Below, piece by piece: positions 28,589-35,803 of a DNA stretch of 64,000 bases (the first letter of the stretch is position 1; every line of letters begins with the position of its first letter). The position numbers and the translations under genes are program-made. The stretch covers positions 1-64,000 of the forward strand of contig JAJPEN010000051.1 in the NCBI GenBank assembly GCA_021166835.1, read 5' to 3'. Origin of the DNA: Burkholderiaceae bacterium. Lineage in GTDB: Bacteria; Pseudomonadota; Gammaproteobacteria; Burkholderiales; Burkholderiaceae. The notes beneath the pieces are model-generated. The model was not told the DNA's origin. It did no database searches and saw nothing but the letters and a program-made list of their open reading frames with translations.

Positions 28589-29569
28589 ATGATCGGACTG
28601 TTCTCCTACCTCGTCTTCTTCCTCGCGCAGGCGTCGATCTTCGCGGTCGTCTGCCTCGGCCTGAACCTGCAGTGGGGCTACACGGGGCTGTTCAACATCG
28701 GCGTGGCCGGCTTCTTCCTGGTCGGCGCGTACACCTTCGCGATCCTGTGCGGCCCCGAGTACCTGATGCACCTGGGCGGCTTCGACCTGCCGTTCCTGGT
28801 GGGGCTGGCCGGTGCACTCGTCGCCTCCGGCGTCGTCGCCTTCGTCGTCGGCATTCCGACGCTGCGCCTGCGCGAGGACTATCTCGCGATCGTCACGATC
28901 GGCATCGCCACCACGCTGCAACTCGTGGCGCTGAACGCGCAGGGGCTCACCGGCGGCAGCCAGGGCGCCGCCAGCATTCCGCGGCCGCTGCCCGGACTGC
29001 TCGACACGGTGATCGGGCGAAACCTGTTGATGCTCGCGCTCGTGCTCGTCGTCATGGGGCTCGTCTACGCCGGGCTCGAGGCGATGGTGCGCTCGCCGTG
29101 GGGCAGGGTGCTCAAGGCGATCCGCGAGGACGAGACCGCGGCGTCGTCGCTCGGCAAGAACGCCTTCGGATACCGGTTGCAGGCCTTCGTGATCGGCTCG
29201 TCGATCATGGGGCTGGGCGGCGCGCTGTATGCGAGCTTCATCGGATTCGTGAGTCCGCAGGATTTCCAGCCGATCCTCACCTTCCAGATCTGGACGATGC
29301 TGATCGTCGGCGGCAGCGGCAACAACAAGGGCGCGGTGCTCGGCGCGCTCGTCATGTGGGCCGTGTGGACGCTGAGCGGAAGCATCGCGCAGCAGGTGCT
29401 GCCGGCGAGCCTGCAGGTGAAGGGCGGCGCGGCGCAGGTGATCCTGATCGGGCTGGTGCTGATGGTGACGCTGGTGTTCCGGCCGCGCGGCCTGATCGGC
29501 GAGGAAGCGGCGGTGTCGAGCGGCGCCGTGCTCGATTCCGCGGCGCTGGGGACGGGCAAGACCGGGTAG
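28589..29569 (+). CDS. livM: Liv-type ABC transporter permease (LivM)
   Basis: A 326-residue permease partner of LivH. The opening with LNLQWGYTGLFNIGVAGFFLVGAY and the coupling loop GRVLKAIREDETAASSLGKNAF are characteristic. It is the last gene of the Liv operon. A short repeat of CCGGGTA occurs at its stop codon. Confidence 0.92.
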   Translation: MIGLFSYLVFFLAQASIFAVVCLGLNLQWGYTGLFNIGVAGFFLVGAYTFAILCGPEYLMHLGGFDLPFLVGLAGALVASGVVAFVVGIPTLRLREDYLAIVTIGIATTLQLVALNAQGLTGGSQGAASIPRPLPGLLDTVIGRNLLMLALVLVVMGLVYAGLEAMVRSPWGRVLKAIREDETAASSLGKNAFGYRLQAFVIGSSIMGLGGALYASFIGFVSPQDFQPILTFQIWTMLIVGGSGNNKGAVLGALVMWAVWTLSGSIAQQVLPASLQVKGGAAQVILIGLVLMVTLVFRPRGLIGEEAAVSSGAVLDSAALGTGKTG

Positions 29570-29718
29570 TCCGGGTAAGCCAGCGTAGACGCGGCTTCGT
29601 TTCCCGCCGATGCTGTCCCTGCAGCTTGTTGCAGGAGTCATACACCGTGCGAAATGTCACGACCACGCAGTCCGGCCGGTGGCAGCATCATGCGGATCAG
29701 CGACCCGGCGGACTCCCC

Positions 29719-29880
29719 ATGGGCGAAGAACAACAGAGAATCGATGCGCTGATCAGGCAGGCGCAGGCCGGCAACGAAACAGCTCGCGACGAGCTGCTCG
29801 GGATCATCGAGGAAATGCTCGCCGAAGGCATCGGGCTTCCGTCTCCGAACCAGGACCGAAAGGCCGACGGGGCTCGATAG
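29719..29880 (+). CDS. Small acidic hypothetical protein
   Basis: A 53-residue frame, MGEEQQRIDALIRQAQAG to the stop at 29880, highly charged and predicted helical. The composition is unlike the Arg/Ala-rich spurious frames of this genome, and the QAQAGNETARDELL stretch recalls the start of small sigma-factor-like helices, without enough to assign a family. No convincing ribosome site is visible, and the product could begin further upstream. It converges with the diguanylate cyclase gene, whose stop lies five bases away. Confidence 0.4.
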   Translation: MGEEQQRIDALIRQAQAGNETARDELLGIIEEMLAEGIGLPSPNQDRKADGAR

Positions 29881-29884
29881 TCGC

Positions 29885-31471
29885 TCAGCGAGCGGAGCTT
29901 CCCGCGGCTGCCGTCCCGGCCAGCGCCACCCGATCGCGTCCCGCCCGCTTCGCGTCGTAGAGCGCCGCATCGGCGCGCCGCAGCAGCGCGTGCAGGTCGG
30001 CATCGTCGTCGATGCGCGAGGCCACGCCGATGCTGATGGTGACGTGCAGTGCGCGGCGCTCGTAGACGAGCGGGCGGCGCGAGATCCGCTCCTTGATGCG
30101 TGCGGCGAGCGTGGCCGCGTCGTGCAGCCCGGTGTGCGGGGCGAGCACGACGAACTCCTCGCCGCCGTAGCGGGCGACGAGGTCGCCGGAGCGCAGCATC
30201 TCGACGATCGCCGCCGCGGTCTGCTGCAGGCCGCGGTCGCCCGCCTCGTGCCCGAAGCGGTCGTTGACCCGCTTGAAATGGTCGAGGTCGAGCACCAGCA
30301 GCGACAGTGGCGTGCCATAGCGCAGGCTGTTGTCGAACTCCTTGTGCGCCTGCTCGAGGAATGCGCGGCGGTTGGCGATGCCGGTGAGCGAGTCTATCGA
30401 TGCCAGCGCCCGCAGTTCGCGGTTGAGCGCTTCGTATTGCTCGGTCTTCTCGCGTACGCGCGCCTCCAGGCCTTCGTTCGCTTCGGCGAGCCTTGCGTTG
30501 GCGAGGTCGGCTTCGTGCTGGCGCGCGCGCAACTGGGCGAGCAGGGCCGCCAGGCCGATCGTCGCGACCGCCAGCGCCAGCACGAATTCCTGCGCGCGCA
30601 GCACGGCCGCGTGCGCCTCTTCGGCGCCGAACGGCTTGTGCCCGATCGTCGTTTTCACGACGATGGCGAGCGACATCGCGGCGGCGGTGCCCGCGGAGAC
30701 GGCCAGGCCGAAGCGGGCGGCGACCGCTATCGCGAAAGGCAGCATGAGTGCGGGGGTGGCCGGCATGCCGAAAAGCGTCCCGTCGCGCGTGGCGACGAAT
30801 ACGGCCAGCGCGGCGAAAGCCAGCGCGAGCACCGTCCAGTCGGACGTGCGAATCGTGCGCAGTCGTTCGGCGATGCGCCCCCAGGCTTCGGCAACGCCGA
30901 GGAACAGCGGCGTGAACACGAGCAGCCCGAGTCCGTCGCCGAACCACCAGACGCGCGCGAATTCCGGATACGAGGTTTCGTAGCCGCGGAAATGGCTGTA
31001 GACGGCGCCGCCGGCGAGCGCCGACAGCAGCGCGGCCACGACCGGTCCGGCCAGCAGGAACTTGTGCAGGTCGTCCAGCGTGCCGAAGCGGGGGTCGAAG
31101 CCCGCGCGGCGCAGCAGCGCGAATGCGACGAGCGACTCGCCGATGTTGATCGCGCCGAACAGCAGCGCCTCCTTCAGCGAGAAGAGCGGCGTATCGGCCA
31201 GAACCTCGGCGAGCAGCACGAGCAGCGCCAGCGGGAGCACGCCTCGGCCGTCGCGCAGCAGCAGCGCGGTGAGCAGCACGCTGTTCGCCGGCCACAGCAT
31301 CGCCGAGCCCTCGGGCATGGCGGTGAACAGCACGCCGACGTTCGCGCCGAGGTAGTGCCCGACCGGAACGGCGAGCCAGACCAGGCGCGCGTTCAGCGAG
31401 GGCGGCGAGACGGAGGAACCGGCAAGGGAATCACGTGAGCCGATGACGCATCCCCCTCCCGGAACCGACAA
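29885..31471 (-). CDS. MASE1-type membrane diguanylate cyclase (GGDEF)
   Basis: Makes cyclic di-GMP. The N-terminal half is a MASE1-like membrane sensor (about eight helices; GANVGVLFTAMPEGSAMLWPANSV). A coiled coil follows (about 325-365), then a GGDEF domain with the active-site motif GGEEF and an intact inhibitory site RSGD five residues upstream. The start is uncertain: no ATG lies between the tRNA and the sensor domain. I use TTG 31471; a strong GGGAGGGGG near 31452-31460 instead precedes an ATC/GTC codon pair. In-frame extension further upstream runs through tRNA-Arg and is not real. Confidence 0.85.
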   Translation of the reverse strand: MSVPGGGCVIGSRDSLAGSSVSPPSLNARLVWLAVPVGHYLGANVGVLFTAMPEGSAMLWPANSVLLTALLLRDGRGVLPLALLVLLAEVLADTPLFSLKEALLFGAINIGESLVAFALLRRAGFDPRFGTLDDLHKFLLAGPVVAALLSALAGGAVYSHFRGYETSYPEFARVWWFGDGLGLLVFTPLFLGVAEAWGRIAERLRTIRTSDWTVLALAFAALAVFVATRDGTLFGMPATPALMLPFAIAVAARFGLAVSAGTAAAMSLAIVVKTTIGHKPFGAEEAHAAVLRAQEFVLALAVATIGLAALLAQLRARQHEADLANARLAEANEGLEARVREKTEQYEALNRELRALASIDSLTGIANRRAFLEQAHKEFDNSLRYGTPLSLLVLDLDHFKRVNDRFGHEAGDRGLQQTAAAIVEMLRSGDLVARYGGEEFVVLAPHTGLHDAATLAARIKERISRRPLVYERRALHVTISIGVASRIDDDADLHALLRRADAALYDAKRAGRDRVALAGTAAAGSSAR

Positions 31472-31502
31472 GGGCCGACCCGAAGGTAAGCCCTTGTTCG
31501 AT

Positions 31503-31579
31503 TGGCGCGCCCGGCAGGATTCGAACCCACGACCCCCTGGTTCGTAGCCAGGTACTCTATCCAACTGAGCTACGGGCGC
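31503..31579 (-). tRNA. tRNA-Arg (anticodon ACG)
   Basis: On the minus strand a full cloverleaf can be read: acceptor GCGCCCG paired with CGGGCGC, D-arm AGCTCAGTTGGATAGAGT, anticodon stem CCTGG/CCAGG around the loop CTACGAA (anticodon ACG), T-loop GGTTCGAATCC, discriminator G and an encoded CCA. The A34 would be edited to inosine to read CGU/CGC/CGA. It is the sole RNA gene in the window and stands directly upstream of the diguanylate cyclase gene on the same strand. Confidence 0.97.
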
Positions 31580-31655
31580 GAAGCGCGAGATTCTAGCACG
31601 ACGTTCGCAGGCGCGGTCGCATCGACGCAAGCCGCCGGGAGCACGCGCCGCCTGC

Positions 31656-32516
31656 TCACTTCTTCGCGTTCGGGAAGAACAGCTGCTCGCCGTTGACCTT
31701 GTAGTCGGCGATCGTCTGCTGTCCCCTGTCGCTGACCAGCCAGTCGATGAACTTCGTTCCCGCTTCCTTCTTCACCTGCGGGTGCCTGGCCGGGTTCACG
31801 AGCATCACGCCGTACTGGTTGAACAGCCGCTCGTCGCCCTGCACGAGGATCTCGAGATCGCCGCGGTTCCTGAACGACAGCCAGGTGCCGCGGTCGGTGA
31901 GCGAGTAGGCGTTCATGCCGGCGGCGGTGTTCAGCGTCGGACCCATGCCCGAGCCGGTTTCCTTGTACCACTGGCCCTTGGCCGCCGAGACGTCGATGCC
32001 GGCGTCCTTCCAGTAGCGCAATTCGGCCGCGTTCGTGCCGCTGCGATCGCCGCGCGAGGCGAAGGGTACTTTCGCTTCGGCGATCCTGCGCATCGCGTCG
32101 ATGACGTTTTTGTCGCCGCGGATCTTCGCCGGGTCGATCTTCGGGCCCACGATGACGAAGTCGTTGTACATGACCCGCTTGTGGTCGACGCCGGCGCCTT
32201 CGGCCATGAACTTCTCCTCGGCCGCCGGATCGTGCACGAAGACGACATCGGCGTCGCCGCGCCGGCCGATGTCCAGCGCCTGGCCGGTGCCGACGGCGAC
32301 GACCTTCACCTGGATGCCGGTGTCCTTCTCGAAGGCCGGCAGCAGGTGTTTGAACAGTCCCGACTGCTCGGTAGACGTGGTCGAGGCGACGGTGATCGTC
32401 TTCGCCTGCGCAGCGGCGGGAGGCGGCGCCGCGAGCGCGGCGATGAAGGCCAACGCGGAGGCCAGCGCGGCGAGCGGCGCTCCAAGCGCTTTCAGGGGGG
32501 CGAAGACAGATGCCAT
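31656..32516 (-). CDS. tupA: Tungstate ABC transporter substrate-binding protein TupA
   Basis: Periplasmic oxyanion-binding protein of 286 residues. After the signal peptide (cleavage near PPAAAQA) comes ITVASTTSTEQSGLFKHLLP, a close match to the TTSTQDSGLL hallmark of TupA, which separates it from ModA. Other ligand loops are VGTGQALDIGRRGDADVVFVHDP and ASRGDRSGTN. It selectively binds tungstate in characterised relatives; WtpA/ModA-like affinity for molybdate cannot be excluded. It is last in the tupB-tupC-tupA operon, and its start overlaps the tupC end by 25 bases. Confidence 0.9.
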   Translation of the reverse strand: MASVFAPLKALGAPLAALASALAFIAALAAPPPAAAQAKTITVASTTSTEQSGLFKHLLPAFEKDTGIQVKVVAVGTGQALDIGRRGDADVVFVHDPAAEEKFMAEGAGVDHKRVMYNDFVIVGPKIDPAKIRGDKNVIDAMRRIAEAKVPFASRGDRSGTNAAELRYWKDAGIDVSAAKGQWYKETGSGMGPTLNTAAGMNAYSLTDRGTWLSFRNRGDLEILVQGDERLFNQYGVMLVNPARHPQVKKEAGTKFIDWLVSDRGQQTIADYKVNGEQLFFPNAKK

Positions 32517-33280
32517 GGCAGGGCTCCTTGCAGGAACTGACGGGCCTCGCGGGTGCGAGGATTCGCGAAGAACGCGGAGACGGGGGTGCGTTCGAGCACG
32601 CGCCCGCGATGCAGGAAGACGACCTCGTCGGCCAGGCGCGAAACCTGGCCCAGGTTGTGCGAGGTGAGCAGCACCCGGCAGCCGTCGTCGTGGATCCCGC
32701 GGATCAGCTCTTCGACCTGCTCGGTGGCGGAGGGATCGAGGCTCGCCGTGGGCTCGTCGAGCAGCAGCAGGCGAGGGCGCATCAGCCAGGCGCGCGCGAT
32801 CGCCAGCCGCTGGCGCTCCCCGCCGGAGAGCTTCAGCGCCGGCGCCTGCGCCAGCTCGCGCAGCCCGACGCGTTCGAGCATCGCCAGTGCGCACTCGCGC
32901 CGCTCTCGCCCGCTCGCGCCGATTCCGGGGACGACCAGCAGGTTGTCGAGTGCGGACCCGTGGAACATCGACGAATGCTGGAAGACGAGCGCCTGGCCGG
33001 CGAAGGCGAGGTCGCCTGCGGGGCGCGACCGGCCCTCGAAGCGCACGTCCCCCTCGTGGGGCGCGAGCAGGCCGTGGATCGTGCGCAGCAATACCGTCTT
33101 GCCGGCGCCGTTGGGGCCGACCAGCGCACAGACGCCGGCTCCGTTCCAGTCGAAGTCGACGTGGTCGAGGATCGTGCGCTCGGCCGGGCGAAAGACGATT
33201 CCGCGCAGGCTGAGCAGCGGATCGAGCGCGGCCCTCGCCGCAGGCGCCGCGCGCTGGGCGTCGAGAACTTCAGCCGCCAT
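32492..33280 (-). CDS. tupC: Tungstate ABC transporter ATPase TupC
   Basis: A 262-residue ATPase. Walker A GPNGAGKTVLLR, signature LSGGERQRLAIARAWLM, Walker B LLLLDEPTASLDP and the switch histidine in LLTSHNLGQ are all present. It overlaps tupB by 11 bases and tupA by 25 bases. No TOBE regulatory domain. Confidence 0.9.
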   Translation of the reverse strand: MAAEVLDAQRAAPAARAALDPLLSLRGIVFRPAERTILDHVDFDWNGAGVCALVGPNGAGKTVLLRTIHGLLAPHEGDVRFEGRSRPAGDLAFAGQALVFQHSSMFHGSALDNLLVVPGIGASGRERRECALAMLERVGLRELAQAPALKLSGGERQRLAIARAWLMRPRLLLLDEPTASLDPSATEQVEELIRGIHDDGCRVLLTSHNLGQVSRLADEVVFLHRGRVLERTPVSAFFANPRTREARQFLQGALPWHLSSPP

Positions 33281-33962
33281 GGCGCCGCATCGCCACGCCG
33301 CGCACCGTGCTCACCAGCGCGTTGAGCGCGAGCACCAGCGCCATCAGCACGATGCCGAGCGCCACCGCCAGCGGAAGGTCGCCCTTGCTCGTCTCCAGCG
33401 CGATCGCCGTCGTCATCACGCGCGTGAAGCCGTCGATGTTGCCGCCGACGATCATCACGGTGCCGACCTCGGACATCGCCCGGCCCAGCCCGGCGAGAAA
33501 GGCGGCCGCCACCGAGAAGCGGCAGTCCCACAGCAGCACGCGCACGCGCGAGGCGAGCGGCAGGCGCAGCGAGCGCAGCGTCTCGCCGTGCTGGCGCCAG
33601 GCGTCCTCGACCGTCTGGCGGGTGAGCGCGGCGACGAGCGGCGTCGTGAGGACAGCCTGCGCGACGATCATCGCTGCCGGCGTGAACAGCAAGCCGAAGC
33701 CGCCCAGCGGGCCGCTGCGCGACAGCGACAGGTAGACGACCAGGCCGACCAGCACGGCGGGCAGGCCCATCATCGCGTTGAGCAGGGTGACGGCGATCGA
33801 TCGTCCGGGAAAGCGCACCACCGCCACGAAGGCGCCCAGCGGCATGCCGATCACCGCGGCGATGGCGACGGCGCTCAGGCTCACGCGCAGCGACAGGGCG
33901 ACGATCGCCAGCACGTCGCCCTCGAAGCTGCGGATCAGCTCTTCGATCGACACGTCGAACAT
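33270..33962 (-). CDS. tupB: Tungstate ABC transporter permease TupB
   Basis: A 230-residue permease with five to six membrane helices. The EAA loop reads GLGRAMSEVGTVMIVGGNI, the form typical of TupB and of related sulfate/tungstate permeases. First gene of the operon, divergent from a regulator gene 73 bases away. Confidence 0.9.
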   Translation of the reverse strand: MFDVSIEELIRSFEGDVLAIVALSLRVSLSAVAIAAVIGMPLGAFVAVVRFPGRSIAVTLLNAMMGLPAVLVGLVVYLSLSRSGPLGGFGLLFTPAAMIVAQAVLTTPLVAALTRQTVEDAWRQHGETLRSLRLPLASRVRVLLWDCRFSVAAAFLAGLGRAMSEVGTVMIVGGNIDGFTRVMTTAIALETSKGDLPLAVALGIVLMALVLALNALVSTVRGVAMRRHGG

Positions 33963-33963
33963 C

Positions 33964-34015
33964 GGAACAGTTTAGGTGTAGCCTGCCGATTCGATTCATT
34001 CGGCAAACGCGTTCC
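33964..34015. promoter_or_regulatory. Candidate operator between tupB and its divergent regulator
   Basis: Two nested inverted repeats lie in the 73-base divergent gap: TGCCGA (33984-33989) with TCGGCA (34000-34005), and outside them GGAAC (33964-33968) with GTTCC (34011-34015). The position fits autogenous control of both genes by the ModE-HTH regulator. The site has no CGTTATATA-type ModE palindrome. Confidence 0.45.
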
Positions 34016-34035
34016 TATTTGCCGCCCGTCCGTCG

Positions 34036-35040
34036 ATGCCGGTCCCCCTCGAGCTGTCGTCCTCCGCGCTGCTGCGTTTCGGCGACGAATCGCTCGACCT
34101 CGTCGAGCTGGCGCGCCTGCTGCAGGCGATCGGCGAGGCGCCGCGCGTGGGCAGCGCGGCGCGCGCGCTCGGCGTCTCGTACCGCGGCGCCTGGGGCAAA
34201 CTCGTGCGCGCCGAGCGGCTGCTCGGCGTGGCGCTGGTCGACCGCGTGAAAGGCCACGGCAGCCGGCTCACCGACGCCGGCGAGGCGCTCGCCGCAGCCG
34301 GCAGGCGCTTCGAGCGCGATGCGATGCGCCGGCTCGAAGTGCCGGCGAGCGCCTTCGGCGAGGCGCTCGCGCCGCTGTTCGGACCGCGCGAAAAGGCGCT
34401 GCGCGTCGCGGCGAGCCACGACCTGCTGCTGCAGGCGGTGCTGGCCGACGGCGGCGACGCGCGCTGGAGCGTGCGCTTCGTCGGTTCCGAGCAGGCGCTG
34501 GCGGCGCTGTCGGCCGGCGAGGCGGAACTGGCCGGCTTTCACCTGCCCGAGCCGCTGCCGCGCGCGAGCGAGCGCGCCGCGGTATTCGACGACGCGCGTT
34601 GCTTCGTCGAGGCGGTGATGCGTCGCGAGCAGGGGCTCATCGTGGCGCGCGGCAATCCGCGTCGCGTGAAGGACGTGGCCGATCTCGCCCGCCCGGGGCT
34701 GCGTTTCGTCAACCGCCAGCGCGGCGCCGGCACGCGCGCCTGGTTCGACCGGCTGCTGCGCGAGCGCGGCCTGAAGCCGTCGGAGATCGCGGGCTACGAG
34801 CGCGAGGAATTCACGCACTTCGCGGTGGCCGCTTCGGTGGCGGCGGGGCTCGCCGATGCGGGTTTCGGCTTGCGCGCGGCGGCAGTCCAGCTCGATCTCG
34901 GCTTCGTGCCGATCGGCACCGAGCGCTATTTCTTCGCAGGCGCGCGCCGGCTGCGTACGCAACCCGCAGTGCGCTCGCTGTTGCAGCAGTTGCGCGCGCG
35001 TGCGACCCGCATGCCGGGCTACGCCCGCTGCCGCGCGTAG
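34036..35040 (+). CDS. ModE-like HTH regulator fused to a periplasmic-binding-like domain
   Basis: A 334-residue one-component regulator. Residues about 10-95 form a ModE/LysR-type winged helix (VGSAARALGVSYRGAWGKLVRAERLLGVALVDRV). Residues about 110-320 are a PBP-like domain (PF12727 type), with LRVAASHDLLLQAVL, PGLRFVNRQRGAGTRAWFDRLL and EFTHFAVAASVAAGLADAGFGL. Such a domain would sense an anion directly, here probably tungstate or molybdate, since the gene is divergent from tupBCA. It differs from the neighbouring true ModE, which uses TOBE domains. Confidence 0.82.
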   Translation: MPVPLELSSSALLRFGDESLDLVELARLLQAIGEAPRVGSAARALGVSYRGAWGKLVRAERLLGVALVDRVKGHGSRLTDAGEALAAAGRRFERDAMRRLEVPASAFGEALAPLFGPREKALRVAASHDLLLQAVLADGGDARWSVRFVGSEQALAALSAGEAELAGFHLPEPLPRASERAAVFDDARCFVEAVMRREQGLIVARGNPRRVKDVADLARPGLRFVNRQRGAGTRAWFDRLLRERGLKPSEIAGYEREEFTHFAVAASVAAGLADAGFGLRAAAVQLDLGFVPIGTERYFFAGARRLRTQPAVRSLLQQLRARATRMPGYARCRA

Positions 35041-35083
35041 GCCGGCGGCCCGCGCGCCGAAGCCGCGCGAGCCGCTCGATGCG

Positions 35084-35761
35084 TCACTCCTCCGGCCGCT
35101 CGCCTCCCGCGCGCAGCGCGATGCGCATCAGGTCGGCCATCGTGCGTGCGCCGAGCTTGTCCATGATGTTCGCGCGATGCGCCTCGACGGTCTTGATGCT
35201 GATGCCCAGGTCGTCGGCGATCTGCTTGTTCAAGCGGCCCGAGACGATCAGGTCGAGCACTTGGCGCTCGCGCGCCGTGAGCCGGTCGACGCGGTCGTGC
35301 GCGTCGCGGTCGTCGCGTCGGTTGCGGGCGAGCGACTCCGCGCGCTTCAGGCATTCGCCGACCAGCTGGCGCAATTGCGCGTCGCTGAACGGCTTCTCGA
35401 GGAAGTCGTAGGCGCCTTTCTTCATCCGCGAGACCGCCATCGGCACGTCGCCGTGGCCGGTGACGAAGATCAGCGGCAGCGTCGAGCCGCGGCGCACCAG
35501 TTCCTCGTGCAGTTCCAGCCCGGACATTCCCGGCATGCGCACGTCGAGCAGCAGGCAGGCGATCGGCTCGGGGTCGGGCAGCTGCGTGAGGAACTCCTCG
35601 GCGCCGGCGAAAGTGACGACCTCGAAGCCGTTGGCTTCGAGCAGCCAGCGCGTGGAGTCGCGCACCGCTTCGTCGTCGTCCACGACGTAGACCAGGCCGC
35701 CGCGCGGCGCGGGTTCGTCGGAGTCGATCGATTCGCTGTTGGGGTCGGGGGTCATGGGCAT
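35084..35761 (-). CDS. Two-component response regulator, FixJ/DctR type
   Basis: A 225-residue regulator. The receiver domain has the acidic pair DDD (about 28-30), phosphoacceptor Asp73 in LLLDVRMPG, the threonine in FVTGHG and the lysine in EKPF. A LuxR-type helix-turn-helix closes the protein (LTARERQVLDLIVSGRLNKQIADDLGISIKTVEAHRANIM, cited in part: NKQIADDLGISIKTVEAH). The kinase gene lies 43 bases upstream on the same strand. ATG 35755 is an alternative start. Targets are unknown; relatives control C4-dicarboxylate or other carboxylate uptake. Confidence 0.9.
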   Translation of the reverse strand: MPMTPDPNSESIDSDEPAPRGGLVYVVDDDEAVRDSTRWLLEANGFEVVTFAGAEEFLTQLPDPEPIACLLLDVRMPGMSGLELHEELVRRGSTLPLIFVTGHGDVPMAVSRMKKGAYDFLEKPFSDAQLRQLVGECLKRAESLARNRRDDRDAHDRVDRLTARERQVLDLIVSGRLNKQIADDLGISIKTVEAHRANIMDKLGARTMADLMRIALRAGGERPEE

Positions 35762-35803
35762 CGACAGGTTTCGTTCACGGGGCCAGGGATTTCGACGCGC
35801 GCA

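Noticed and set aside
31472..31630. N-terminal extension of the diguanylate cyclase
   Set aside because: The extension is the translation of tRNA-Arg, so the gene must start after it.
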